Assembly (NCBI RefSeq): GCF_011440375.1
Contig: NZ_JAAOIR010000005.1
Location: forward strand, 204,450 to 268,449
DNA: 64,000 nt
Direction of reading: 5' to 3'
Origin: Halorubellus sp. JP-L1
GTDB taxonomy: Archaea > Halobacteriota > Halobacteria > Halobacteriales > Natrialbaceae
The first letter of the stretch is position 1; each line of letters starts with the position of its first letter. Position numbers and translations under genes: made by a program. Below are positions 28,175 through 36,545 of the stretch, one piece after another. The notes beneath the pieces were generated by a model that made no database searches, was not told the origin of the DNA, and was given only the letters and a program-made list of their open reading frames with translations.

Positions 28175-29110
28175 TCAGCCGTCGCTGTCGGGGAACGGTA
28201 CGTCGAACGTCTCGCCGTCGCTCGGCACCCACGAGTGGCCCTCGAACGCCTCGGCGGCCTCGGCCTCGTGGCCGGAGACGTCGCCGGCGTACCGCGAGGA
28301 GATGTGGACGAGCGCGAGGCGCTTCGCGTTCGCCTGGCGGGCGATGCTCCCGGCTTGCGCGGCCGTGGAGTGCGCGGTCGCCTCCGCTCGATCCTCGCGC
28401 TCGCTCGTGAACGTCGCGTCGTGCACGAGCAGGTCCGCGTCCGCGGCGACGTCGACCGTGCTCCCGACCGGCGTCGTGTCGCCCGTGTACACGACCTTGC
28501 GGCCGGGGCGGGGCTCGCCGACGACCTCCTCGGGGTCGACGACGGTGCCGTCGTCGAGTTCCACGGGCTCGCCGCGGTGTAGTTGGGCGTACTTCGGGCC
28601 CGGTTCGATCCCGAGTTCGTGCTCGGCCTTCTCGCGGTCGAACCGGCCCTTCCGGTCGTCCTCGACGACGGCATAGCCGACCGCGTTCGTGCGGTGGTTC
28701 ACGTCGAACGCCCGGACCTCGTACTCGTCGCCGTCGAGCGCGACGTCGCCCGCGCGAACCTCGTTCACGCGAACCGGGAACCCCGGGTCGTCGCCGGTCG
28801 CCGACAGGAGGCGCTTGGCCGTCCGGCGCTCGCCGGCGGGGACGTGCACGGCGAGCGGCCGGTCGCGCTCGTTGAAGTCCATCGTCTGCGTCAGCCCCGG
28901 AATCCCGAGGACGTGATCGCCGTGGACGTGCGTGACGAACAGGTGGTCGACGCCGAACCCCGTCCCGTACCGCATCATCTGGCGCTGCGTGCCCTCGCCG
29001 CAGTCGAACAGGAGGTCGTCGCCCTCGCGGGACACGAACAGCGCGGCCGGATTCCGCTCCGTGGTCGGGATGGCGCCACTCGTCCCGAGGAACGTCACGC
29101 GTAACGACAT
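28175..29110 (-). CDS. rnz: Ribonuclease Z (tRNA 3'-processing endonuclease)
   Basis: Cleaves the 3' trailer from tRNA precursors. The metallo-beta-lactamase fold is evident from TFLGTSGAIPTTERNP at the N-terminus and the zinc motif HVHGDH (residues 61-66). Further ligand motifs are YTGDT, HDATF and a C-terminal H-I-SSRY. Length of 311 residues is normal. The start at MSLRVTF is standard for the family; the longer frame upstream is rejected. It is upstream of the DUF460 gene on the same strand. Confidence 0.95.
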   Translation of the reverse strand: MSLRVTFLGTSGAIPTTERNPAALFVSREGDDLLFDCGEGTQRQMMRYGTGFGVDHLFVTHVHGDHVLGIPGLTQTMDFNERDRPLAVHVPAGERRTAKRLLSATGDDPGFPVRVNEVRAGDVALDGDEYEVRAFDVNHRTNAVGYAVVEDDRKGRFDREKAEHELGIEPGPKYAQLHRGEPVELDDGTVVDPEEVVGEPRPGRKVVYTGDTTPVGSTVDVAADADLLVHDATFTSEREDRAEATAHSTAAQAGSIARQANAKRLALVHISSRYAGDVSGHEAEAAEAFEGHSWVPSDGETFDVPFPDSDG

Positions 29111-29309
29111 GCTCGCCTGCATCTCGGGCGGCCACGGGGAAACCCGTATCGAAACGGAGTCGCCGCAGCCGAACCCGCGGCCGCGACGTGCCCGGAGCGA
29201 TCGCACGGCTGCGGACGGTTCGCGTCCGTTCAAACCGTTTACGACCGAGTGAACGGGAGCGAACGAACTGGTCAGGTTATGACCACGTAGTGACTACCTA
29301 CGGTCGACG

Positions 29310-30650
29310 ATGACAACGAAGAACGCTCTCGGCGCGATCGCTATGGCAGCCCTCCTCGTGCTGGCGGGCTGTTCGAGCGCCGTCCCCGGTTCGACGACGA
29401 ACGCACAGGCAACGACCGACGGTGCCGTCGACGACGGCCAGTCGATGGACTCGACGAACGCGGCGGCCCTCACGTTCTACGTGAGCGACCGCCCGGGCGC
29501 CATCGACGACTTCGAGCACCTGAACGTCACCATCACGAAGATCGGCCTGCACGAGGCCGACGGCGGTGAGGACGGCGACGACGCGAACGAGACCGACACC
29601 GACGACGAGGCGTCCGAGACCGACTCCGCGAACGATACCGCGGACGCGTCGATGGACGCCGCCGACGTCGACACGACGACCGTCGACGACCCCAACGAGA
29701 CCACCGTCGAGATGACGACGACCGAGGAGACGGAGACCGAGGCGGACGACTCTGAGGACACCGAAACCGAATCTGAGGAAGACGAGTCCGAGGACACCGA
29801 AACCGAGGAGGACGACTCCGAGGACACCGAATCTGAGGAAGACGACTCCGACGAGGACGAGTCCGGCGAGTCGAAGGCCGGATGGGTGACCAAGGACGTC
29901 GACAACCGAACGGTCGACTTGACGAACCTCAAGGGCGCGAACGCGACCGCGATCGGGAACCTGTCGGTGCCCGCTGGCGAGTACGACAAGGTGTTCGTGT
30001 ACGTCAGCGACATCAACGCGACGCTGACGAACGGCGAGTCCGTGAACGTGAAGCTCCCGAGTTCGAAGCTCCAGATCAACAAGGAGTTCGAGCTGACCGC
30101 GAACTCCACGCCGGACTTCGTGTTCGACATCAACGTCCACAAGGCGGGGAACTCCGGGAAGTACATCCTCCGCCCGATCGTGAGCGAGTCCGGGACGGGC
30201 GACCAGGTCGAGATCCGCGAGGTCGACGAGAACGGCAAGCCCGTGGACGCCGGTGCGAACGGCAAGGCCAAGGGCAAGCAGGGTGGTGACGACGACGGCG
30301 AGGAGACCGACGGCGACGACGCGGACGAGACCGAGGACGGCGAGTCCGACGAGAGCGCGCTCGAGGCGAGCCTCGACGGACAGGTCCGCGCCGGCGAGAC
30401 GGTCACGCTGTCCGTGACGGATGCGAACGGCTCGGTCGCGAACGCGACGGTCGAGGTGAACGGCGAGACAGCCGGTGAGACCGCCGCCGACGGCACGCTC
30501 GCGTTCGAGGTCCCCGACACCGAGGAGCTCGAGGTCGAGGTGACGAAAGACGACGCCGAGGTCGAACTGGAACGCGACGTGAAGGGCGGCAACGGCAACG
30601 GGAACGGCAACGACCAGCAACTCAGCGGCTACGCGCTCGCAGCCGCCTGA
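29310..30650 (+). CDS. DUF4382-domain lipoprotein with acidic linkers
   Basis: A 446-residue cell-surface protein. The signal ends in the lipobox VLAGCSS (Cys21). A DUF4382-like beta-sandwich starts LTFYVSDRPGAIDDFEHLNV at about residue 54 and continues after an inserted run of about 110 Glu/Asp/Thr/Ser residues as GWVTKDVDNRTVDLTNLKG. A second acidic linker and a C-terminal Ig-like domain (VRAGETVTLSVTDANGSVAN) follow, and the end is Gly/Asn-rich with a short hydrophobic stretch. DUF4382 proteins are archaeal and bacterial surface proteins of unknown role. The acidic run is encoded by short imperfect repeats. Confidence 0.85.
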   Translation: MTTKNALGAIAMAALLVLAGCSSAVPGSTTNAQATTDGAVDDGQSMDSTNAAALTFYVSDRPGAIDDFEHLNVTITKIGLHEADGGEDGDDANETDTDDEASETDSANDTADASMDAADVDTTTVDDPNETTVEMTTTEETETEADDSEDTETESEEDESEDTETEEDDSEDTESEEDDSDEDESGESKAGWVTKDVDNRTVDLTNLKGANATAIGNLSVPAGEYDKVFVYVSDINATLTNGESVNVKLPSSKLQINKEFELTANSTPDFVFDINVHKAGNSGKYILRPIVSESGTGDQVEIREVDENGKPVDAGANGKAKGKQGGDDDGEETDGDDADETEDGESDESALEASLDGQVRAGETVTLSVTDANGSVANATVEVNGETAGETAADGTLAFEVPDTEELEVEVTKDDAEVELERDVKGGNGNGNGNDQQLSGYALAAA

Positions 30651-30935
30651 CGCACCCGAGCACGCCCACGGTCCCCTTCCAGGCGACTTCTCTCTATTTC
30701 CACCCGCCAGCGACGGCCACCGCCACCACCAACACCTGGCCGCGCGAAGCGAGCGCAGTTCCGCGCTCGCTTCGCGCAGGGGAAGGGCAGGGCGCGGTGC
30801 GGTCGCCGTGGCGGAGTGGTCGCGGTTGCGGTGCGGTCGCCGTGGCGGAGTGGTCGCCGTGGCGGAGTGGTTGCGGTCGCGGTGCGGCGGCAGTGCTTTG
30901 GCGGTAGCGGTCGCGGCCGTCGTCCAGTACACTCA
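30651..30935. repeat. GC-rich low-complexity repeat element with perfect hairpin
   Basis: At 30742-30777 is a perfect inverted repeat, gcgcgaagcgagcgc and gcgctcgcttcgcgc around agttcc. From 30790 to 30930 short units of the type gcggtgcggtcgccgtggcg and gcggagtggtcgc are repeated. The same kind of sequence occurs at 36743-37230. No gene is seen on either strand. Confidence 0.7.
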
Positions 30936-30970
30936 CCGAGCGCGAACGGAGTGAGCGCTCGGCCTTTTTT
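30936..30970 (+). terminator. Intrinsic-terminator-like hairpin and T-run
   Basis: ccgagcgc (30936-30943) pairs with gcgctcgg (30955-30962), followed by cc and six T. It could end transcription of the DUF4382 gene, or of an unannotated RNA from the repeat region. A second run of six T is at 30979-30984. Confidence 0.5.
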
Positions 30971-31053
30971 CAGCAACGTTTTTTCAAGGAGCGGTCGCCG
31001 AAGCGGCCGAAGGCCGCGAGGCGACCCGACGCAGAAAAAAGATTGTGCGAAAG

Positions 31054-31059
31054 CATAAA
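31054..31059 (+). promoter_or_regulatory. TATA-like box of hisG
   Basis: cataaa lies 30 bases before the hisG ATG at 31084, after an A-rich stretch. Confidence 0.5.
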
Positions 31060-31083
31060 CCGCGCGCCGCTGCTACGCGAGGT

Positions 31084-31932
31084 ATGCGCATTGCGGTTCC
31101 TAACAAGGGTCGGATTCACGACCCGTCGATCTCGCTGTTGGAGCGTGCGGGCCTGCCGGTCGTGGACGGCGCGGACCGGAAGCTCTACGCGGACACGGTC
31201 GATCCGGACGTGTCCGTGCTGTTCGCGCGAGCGGCAGACATCCCCGAGTACGTCGCCGACGGCGCCGCCGACCTCGGCATTACGGGCCTGGACCAGGCCG
31301 AGGAAGCCGGGCACGAGAACGTCGAGGCGCTCCTGGACCTCGAGTTCGGCGAGTGCCGGCTCGTGCTCGCGGCGCCCGAGGACGGCGACGTGGAGACCCC
31401 CTACGACCTCGAGGGGAAGACGGTCGCGACGGAGTTCCCGCGACTCACTCGCGAGTACTTCGCCGAGCGCTCGATCGAGGCGGAAGTCGTCGAGGTGACG
31501 GGCGCGACCGAACTCACGCCGCACGTCGACATGGCCGACGCGATCGTCGACATCACGAGCACGGGTACCACGCTCCAGGTGAATCGGCTCGCGATCATCG
31601 ACGAAGTCCTCCAGTCGAGCGTGCAGTTGTTCGCGCGAAGCGACGTCGTCGACGACGAGAAGACCGCGCAGGTCCGGACCGCGCTCGCGAGCGTGCTCGC
31701 CGCCGAGGACAAGCGCTACCTCATGATGAACGCCGACGAGGACGACCTCGACGAGATCCGGGACGTCATCCCCGGGATGGGCGGGCCGACGGTGATGGAC
31801 GTCGCGGGCGACGACAAGGTCGCCGTGCACGTCGTCGTGGACGACGCGGACGTCTTCGAGACGATCAATCGCGTGAAGGACGCGGGCGCGAGCGACATCC
31901 TCGTCACGGAGATCGAACGCCTCGTCGAGTGA
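31084..31932 (+). CDS. hisG: ATP phosphoribosyltransferase (long form)
   Basis: First step of histidine biosynthesis: joins ATP and PRPP to phosphoribosyl-ATP. The N-terminal part [15 protein letters not shown] and the PRPP site [15 protein letters not shown] (with the preceding MADA) are diagnostic. The 282-residue length and the C-terminal ACT-like domain (about 210-282, including [13 protein letters not shown]) identify the long, histidine-regulated form, which works without HisZ. The ATG at 31084 fits the family N-terminus. No other his gene is adjacent. Confidence 0.96.
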   Translation: MRIAVPNKGRIHDPSISLLERAGLPVVDGADRKLYADTVDPDVSVLFARAADIPEYVADGAADLGITGLDQAEEAGHENVEALLDLEFGECRLVLAAPEDGDVETPYDLEGKTVATEFPRLTREYFAERSIEAEVVEVTGATELTPHVDMADAIVDITSTGTTLQVNRLAIIDEVLQSSVQLFARSDVVDDEKTAQVRTALASVLAAEDKRYLMMNADEDDLDEIRDVIPGMGGPTVMDVAGDDKVAVHVVVDDADVFETINRVKDAGASDILVTEIERLVE

Positions 31933-31943
31933 CGGCTGCGCGG

Positions 31944-32015
31944 GTGCGGGTTCGAGCGCTGGTGCGGGTTCGAGTGCGGGTGCGGGTTCGAGCGCGGGTG
32001 CGGGTTCGAGTGCGG
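31944..32015. repeat. 18-bp tandem repeat, four copies
   Basis: Units starting gtgcgggttcgag at 31944, 31962, 31980 and 31998, differing at one to three bases. The array fills the space between the convergent hisG and the membrane-protein gene ending at 32029. Confidence 0.85.
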
Positions 32016-32028
32016 GCGCGGTCGCCGG

Positions 32029-32373
32029 TCAGAGGTCCTTGAGGCGGCCGGCGGTGACGAGCTGGACGACGCCGAGGAGGCAGAGGACGCCGCCGACCCC
32101 GACGAGGTCGAAGTCGGCGAGGTCGGCGACGCCGACGCCGACGGCGGCGACGCCTGGCGCGAACCAGACCGCGCGAATCACGGGTTCGCTGGAGATGATG
32201 GCGGCGACGGCGAGCGCGAGCGACGCGCCGACGAGGCCCGCGTACAGCGACGGCGTGACGGCGACGTCGACGAGCGACAGTGCGACGACGACGAGACCGC
32301 CGACGAGCAGGAAGCTCCCGCCGCGCGCGAACTTCGCGCGGTCCTCGGCGTCCATGACGTCAGATGTACTCAT
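32029..32373 (-). CDS. Haloarchaeal four-helix membrane protein
   Basis: A 114-residue protein with a charged N-terminus (MSTSDVMDAEDRAKFARGG) and about four membrane segments from residue 20 on. Function unknown. It is the last of three same-strand genes beginning with tbp, with 75 bases to its upstream neighbour. Confidence 0.7.
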   Translation of the reverse strand: MSTSDVMDAEDRAKFARGGSFLLVGGLVVVALSLVDVAVTPSLYAGLVGASLALAVAAIISSEPVIRAVWFAPGVAAVGVGVADLADFDLVGVGGVLCLLGVVQLVTAGRLKDL

Positions 32374-32448
32374 GCCCGCTCCTACGGCGGCGGCCCTTTT
32401 AATCCACGGGCAGTCGATTGGCGCGACCGGCGAGCGGCGAGCGAGCGC

Positions 32449-32823
32449 TCACGTGGGCGCGGTCGAGAGGAGCGCGACGAGGTTGAAGACGGTGATGCCG
32501 GCGATGACGGCGACCGTGTAGTGGACGACGGCGACGAGCGTCGTGGACTTCCAGGAGAGGCGGTAGACCGCGGAGATGGCGAACGCGTCGAGCGCGAGCG
32601 TGGACGCGATGACGACCGCCGGTCCGTACCGCTGGAGGAGGATCGCGGCGACGGCGAGCACGGGGCCGACGACGAGCGCGCGCTTGAGTGGGACGTCGCC
32701 GAGGACGTACCTGGCGGCGACGTGGAGCGTGATCGCGTAGAACGCGGCCGCGACGAGGAACGTCCCGAGGTACGCGATTGGGCCGCCGGCGGCCGGGTCG
32801 AGCTGTGCGGGCGAGAGCACCAT
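32449..32823 (-). CDS. Haloarchaeal membrane protein
   Basis: A 124-residue protein with four or five membrane segments and a conserved-looking opening MVLSPAQLDPAAGGPIAYLG. No catalytic residues recognised. It starts 57 bases after the tbp stop codon on the same strand. Function unknown. Confidence 0.7.
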   Translation of the reverse strand: MVLSPAQLDPAAGGPIAYLGTFLVAAAFYAITLHVAARYVLGDVPLKRALVVGPVLAVAAILLQRYGPAVVIASTLALDAFAISAVYRLSWKSTTLVAVVHYTVAVIAGITVFNLVALLSTAPT

Positions 32824-32880
32824 TGCGTTGAGAGAAGTATCGTGGGGGTTTGAGTGCCGTCCTTCGCGACGCCGGCGGCG

Positions 32881-33450
32881 TCAGGATTCGAGGAGGCCGA
32901 GGTCCTCGAGCCGGGAGACGATCTTGTCGACGGCGTGCCGGGCGTCGTCGGGCTTCTTCCCGCCGGTGATGACGAGCTTCCCGCTGCCGAACAGGAGCGC
33001 GACGACCTCGGGGTCGTCGAGGCGGTAGACGAGGCCGGGGAACTGCTCGGGTTCGTACTCGATGTTCTCGAGGCCGAGCCCGATCGCGATCGCGTTCAGG
33101 TTGAGGTTCCGGCCGAGGTCCGCGCTCGTGACGATGTTCTGCACGACGATCTCGGGGTCCTCCTCGACCTCGATCTTGAGGTCCCGTAGTTTGTCGAAGA
33201 CGATGCGGAGGCTCTCGTGGACGTCGTCGGTGCTCTTGGCGCCCGTGCAGACGATCTTCCCGCTGCGGAAGATGAGTGCCGCGGACTTGGGGTCCTGCGT
33301 GCGGTAGACGAGGCCGGGGAACTGTTCGGGGTCGTAGTCGGCGCCTTCGAGGTCCATGGCGACGGACTGGAGGTCGAGCTCCTGGCCGATGCCGGTCGAG
33401 GCAACGACGTTCTCGATGTTGATGGTGTCCTTGGGGTCGTCGTCGGTCAT
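32881..33450 (-). CDS. tbp: TATA-box binding protein
   Basis: General transcription factor that binds and bends the TATA box and recruits TFB and RNA polymerase. The 189-residue protein consists of two direct repeats of about 90 residues, each with the pattern 'EQFPGLVYR ... ALIFRSGKIVCTGAK', and an acidic C-terminal end. Haloarchaea carry several tbp copies; this one has normal length and no extra domain. Promoter: a TATA box 30 bases from the start codon. The gene faces the trmG10 gene across a 388-bp repeat-rich region. Confidence 0.97.
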   Translation of the reverse strand: MTDDDPKDTINIENVVASTGIGQELDLQSVAMDLEGADYDPEQFPGLVYRTQDPKSAALIFRSGKIVCTGAKSTDDVHESLRIVFDKLRDLKIEVEEDPEIVVQNIVTSADLGRNLNLNAIAIGLGLENIEYEPEQFPGLVYRLDDPEVVALLFGSGKLVITGGKKPDDARHAVDKIVSRLEDLGLLES

Positions 33451-33479
33451 CGTTCGCTCTTAAAGTCGTATTTAAGGCT

Positions 33480-33485
33480 TATAAA
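33480..33485 (-). promoter_or_regulatory. TATA box of tbp
   Basis: Minus-strand tttata, with a second AT-rich element (ttaaat) nearer the gene. The distance to the ATG at 33450 is 30 bases, indicating a leaderless mRNA. A nearly ideal haloarchaeal promoter. Confidence 0.65.
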
Positions 33486-33584
33486 GGTTGGTGCCGCGGC
33501 GAACGTGCGACGACGGATTGACGCGGCGGTTTCGCGCGAAATCGCGGGTATGAATGGGGTGTTAAGGGGGTACTTGAGGCATTG

Positions 33585-33798
33585 GTCGCGCCGCAGGCGC
33601 GACCGAACACGGTCGATGGAGCAGTTTCCTCGCGGTGGTGCGGGAAGGGTCGCGCCGCAGGCGCGACCGAACACGGTCGAGGCCGACAGCTGTTGAGCGG
33701 CGGAGTCGCGCCGCAGGCGCGACCGAACACGGTCGACTTCGACGATTGCTGAGCGGTGACGGCGGGCTCGCGCCGCAGGCGCGACCGCGTACGGCCGT
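33585..33798. repeat. Interspaced palindromic 32-bp repeat, four copies
   Basis: Copies at 33585-33616, 33649-33680 and 33705-33736 are identical; the last at 33767-33798 is degenerate. Each starts with the perfect hairpin gtcgcgcc-gca-ggcgcgac followed by cgaacacggtcga. Spacers are 32, 24 and 30 bases; the second and third share a gctgagcgg-like core, so they look duplicated. It lies in the tbp/trmG10 divergent promoter region, next to trmG10. Confidence 0.85.
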
Positions 33799-33838
33799 TG
33801 TCGAACGGCTTTTGGGTGGTGGTGGGGTACGAGTGGGC

Positions 33839-34939
33839 GTGTACGTGCTGGAACTCGGTGGGGAGGACGACGCGTTCGCGCGTCGCGAGGCGGCGACGGC
33901 CACGACGGGCGTGGAGCGTCTCGGCGTCGGGCTCGCGACGGCTGACGCGGTCGTCCCCGAGCGCGTCCGCGGACTGGCGTATACCCGGCGCGCGATCGAG
34001 TGCGTGGGGACGACGGACGCGTCAGTGGCGTCGGCGCGCGCGCTCCTCGACGCGGCGTCGCTCGGCGACCGGGAGGGGTCGGTCGCGGTTCGCGCGCGGG
34101 ACGTCCGCGGCGGGACCGGCGTCTCGACGAGCGACGCGGAGCGCGAACTCGGGAACGTCCTCGTCGACCGCGGGTTCTCGGTGGACCTCGACGACCCCGA
34201 CCACGTCCTCCACGTCGCGTTTGCACCAGACACGGACCCAGAGGCCGACGACGCGCCAGCGGACCCGCAGCGCGGCGACGCGGGCGTCTGTGCGGTCGGC
34301 TGGTTGGTCGCGTCGTCCGTGCGCGACTTCGGGGACCGGAAGCCGACGGACCGGCCGTTCTTCCAGCCGGGGAGCATGGACCCGCTGCTGGCGCGCGCGA
34401 TCGCGAACCTCGCTGGCGCCAGGCCGGGCGCGACGATACTCGACCCGATGTGCGGGACCGGCGGCGTCCTCGTCGAGGCGGGGCTCGTCGGCGCGGACGT
34501 CGTCGGCGTGGATGCGCAGGCGAAGATGGCCGCTGGGGCGCGCGAGAACCTCGCCGCGTTCCTCGACTCGGGTGCAGAGCCGTCGTCGGTCGCCGACCCC
34601 GGCGACTGGGCGACGATGCGCGGGGACGCCACGCGCCTCGCGCTCCGGGACGACGCAGCGACTGGCGTCGTGTTCGACGCCCCGTACGGCCGCCAGTCGA
34701 AGATCGAGACGCACGGCCTCGACGACCTCGTCGCGGGCGCGCTCGCCGAGAGCCAGCGGGTCGCGGACCGGTGCGTGCTCGTCGCCGACCGCGACTGGCG
34801 GGACGCCGCACGCGACGCCGGCTGGACGGTCGACTCGGCGTTCCGACGGCGCGTCCACGCGTCGCTCGACCGGTTCGTGCTCGTCCTCGACGACCAAGAC
34901 GGCGTCGACGACCGCGACGTGGACGCGCGAGCGGTCTGA
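33839..34939 (+). CDS. trmG10: tRNA (guanine10-N2)-dimethyltransferase TrmG10 (archaeal Trm11)
   Basis: Methylates N2 of G10 in tRNA with AdoMet. A 366-residue protein with an N-terminal THUMP-type RNA-binding region (about 1-150) and a Rossmann-fold methyltransferase domain. The AdoMet motif is DPMCGTGGVLVEAG, and the catalytic motif IV is DAPYG in VVFDAPYGRQS, a variant of the usual DPPYG. The start is a GTG at 33839 (VYVLELGGED); frames upstream cross the repeats. It is divergent from tbp. Confidence 0.9.
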   Translation: MYVLELGGEDDAFARREAATATTGVERLGVGLATADAVVPERVRGLAYTRRAIECVGTTDASVASARALLDAASLGDREGSVAVRARDVRGGTGVSTSDAERELGNVLVDRGFSVDLDDPDHVLHVAFAPDTDPEADDAPADPQRGDAGVCAVGWLVASSVRDFGDRKPTDRPFFQPGSMDPLLARAIANLAGARPGATILDPMCGTGGVLVEAGLVGADVVGVDAQAKMAAGARENLAAFLDSGAEPSSVADPGDWATMRGDATRLALRDDAATGVVFDAPYGRQSKIETHGLDDLVAGALAESQRVADRCVLVADRDWRDAARDAGWTVDSAFRRRVHASLDRFVLVLDDQDGVDDRDVDARAV

Positions 34940-35022
34940 ACGGGACGCCGCGGCGCACCCCGACGCACCCCGACACCGCGGCGCCTCCCGGTCGACGCGT
35001 CCGTCACCCGTGGACGCCTCCG

Positions 35023-35460
35023 TTACCCGTGTACGCGTTCCGCGACCGTCAGCAGTTCCTCCTCGTTCGCCGACTCCACGTCGAGTTCGGGGACCGTCGT
35101 CGACCGGCCGTCAGCGTCGACCGCGACGTACGTGAAGCACGCCTCCGTCGTCTTCGCGCGCTCGCCCGACAGCGGGTCCTCGCGGTACGCACGCAGGAAC
35201 ACCCGCACGCTACTCCGCCCCGCGCCGAACACGTACGCCTCGATGACCGCGATCTCCCCGACCGGGATCGGGCGCTCGAAGCTGAACTCGTCGACGCCCG
35301 CGGTGACGCACGTCTCGCCAGCGAACCGCATCGCGCTCATCGCCCCCACCTCGTCCATCCACTTCATGAGGTTCCCGCCGTGGACGGACTCGTAGTTGTT
35401 CGCGTGATTCGGCTGCACGCGCTGTCGGTTCTCGATGTACGTCTCTGAGAGCGCCGGCAT
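35023..35460 (-). CDS. Hotdog-fold acyl-CoA thioesterase
   Basis: Hydrolyses acyl-CoA esters. The 145-residue protein shows the YciA/BFIT-type signature: NHANNYESVHGGNLMKWMDE with catalytic N/D region at residues 18-37, then VTAGVDEFSFERPIPVGEIA. Start: MPALSETYIENR, ATG at 35460. It follows the clamp-loader gene on the same strand after 62 bases. The substrate chain length cannot be read. Confidence 0.88.
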   Translation of the reverse strand: MPALSETYIENRQRVQPNHANNYESVHGGNLMKWMDEVGAMSAMRFAGETCVTAGVDEFSFERPIPVGEIAVIEAYVFGAGRSSVRVFLRAYREDPLSGERAKTTEACFTYVAVDADGRSTTVPELDVESANEEELLTVAERVHG

Positions 35461-35522
35461 ACACCGCGTGTTCGCACGGGGACGAGAAAAGCGTCGGGCG
35501 AAATCGGAGCCGTCGGGCGACC

Positions 35523-36545
35523 TCAGGCCTCGAGCTGCGGCCCGTGCTCGCGTCCGAGTTCCGCGAGGAAGTGCGAGAGGTGGACGCGGTCGCTCGACCC
35601 CTCCGTCATGTCGAAGTCGATCTGGCCCGCGAGCTCGTAGAGCGTCGCGAGCCGGTCGCCGTCGTACCGACTCCGTGCTTCGTCGAGCACTACGTCCAGC
35701 ACCTCGCCGCCCTCGTAGCCTTCGTCGACGAGCAGGTCGTCGAGCGTCGACCGTGCGTCCGTGAACTCCCCGGCTTCCGCGGCGTCCAGCATCGCCTGGA
35801 CCTGATCCTGGTGCGCGACGTCGCCGAGCACTTCGTACGCCGCCTGCATCGACACCTCGCCCTCTTGCTCGGCGGTCGTCTGCGCCGCCAGCACCGCCTG
35901 GCGGACGTCCCCGTCCGCGTACCCCGCGACGTACTCCAGGCCGTCGGCGTCGTACGTGACGCCCTCGGCCTCGCAGATGCCAGCGAGCACGTCCACGAGC
36001 GCGTCGTGGCTCGCGGCCGGCATCGCCACCGGGAAGCACCGCGAGCGGATCGGCGGAATCAGTTTCGTCGGCTGGCGGGTCGTCACCACGAACTGCGTCG
36101 CCTCGTGGTACTGTTCCATCACTCTGCGGAGCGCCTGCTGGAAGTCCACGCGCACGGCCTCCGCGTTGTCCAGGACGACGGTCTTGTAGTGTCCGCTCAC
36201 GGGCTGATAGCTCGCGCTCTCCTTCAGGACGTGATTGATCATGTCGCGCTTCGCGAGGTCGGACTTCCCGCGGAGGAACGACGCGAACCGCGGGTCGTTC
36301 GTGATCTCCGTCTTCGTTCGGTCGAAGAAGTCCGCGACGTTGATCTCCACCAGGTCGTTCTCCGGGTCCTCGTGGCTCTCTCTCGCGAGCGCTCGCGCTG
36401 CGGCCGTCTTCCCCACGCCGGCCGGCCCGTGCAGCACCAGATTGATCGGGTCGTCCACGGCGTGCTCGAGGTACTCGCGAGCGTCCGCCTGCGGCAGGTC
36501 CTCGAGGTCGGGCGCGTACCGGTCAGTCCACAGCGGCGCGTCCAT
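35523..36545 (-). CDS. rfcC: Replication factor C small-subunit family AAA+ protein (haloarchaeal second small subunit)
   Basis: Clamp-loader subunit that helps load PCNA. The 340-residue protein has Walker A GPAGVGKT at 40-47, an SRC motif in IPPIRSRCF and the usual C-terminal collar domain. The Walker B region reads VVLDNAEAV instead of the canonical DEAD-like LDEAD, so the glutamate after the Asp is Asn; ATP hydrolysis at this subunit may be reduced. Haloarchaea have two RFC small subunits, and this resembles the more divergent one. Start: ATG at 36545, with a GTG two codons upstream. The symbol follows the Haloferax naming. Confidence 0.85.
   Translation of the reverse strand: MDAPLWTDRYAPDLEDLPQADAREYLEHAVDDPINLVLHGPAGVGKTAAARALARESHEDPENDLVEINVADFFDRTKTEITNDPRFASFLRGKSDLAKRDMINHVLKESASYQPVSGHYKTVVLDNAEAVRVDFQQALRRVMEQYHEATQFVVTTRQPTKLIPPIRSRCFPVAMPAASHDALVDVLAGICEAEGVTYDADGLEYVAGYADGDVRQAVLAAQTTAEQEGEVSMQAAYEVLGDVAHQDQVQAMLDAAEAGEFTDARSTLDDLLVDEGYEGGEVLDVVLDEARSRYDGDRLATLYELAGQIDFDMTEGSSDRVHLSHFLAELGREHGPQLEA

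Noticed and set aside
33585..33798. True CRISPR array
   Set aside because: Only four copies, spacers 2 and 3 are similar to each other, and no cas genes lie in the window. Kept as a repeat of unknown role.
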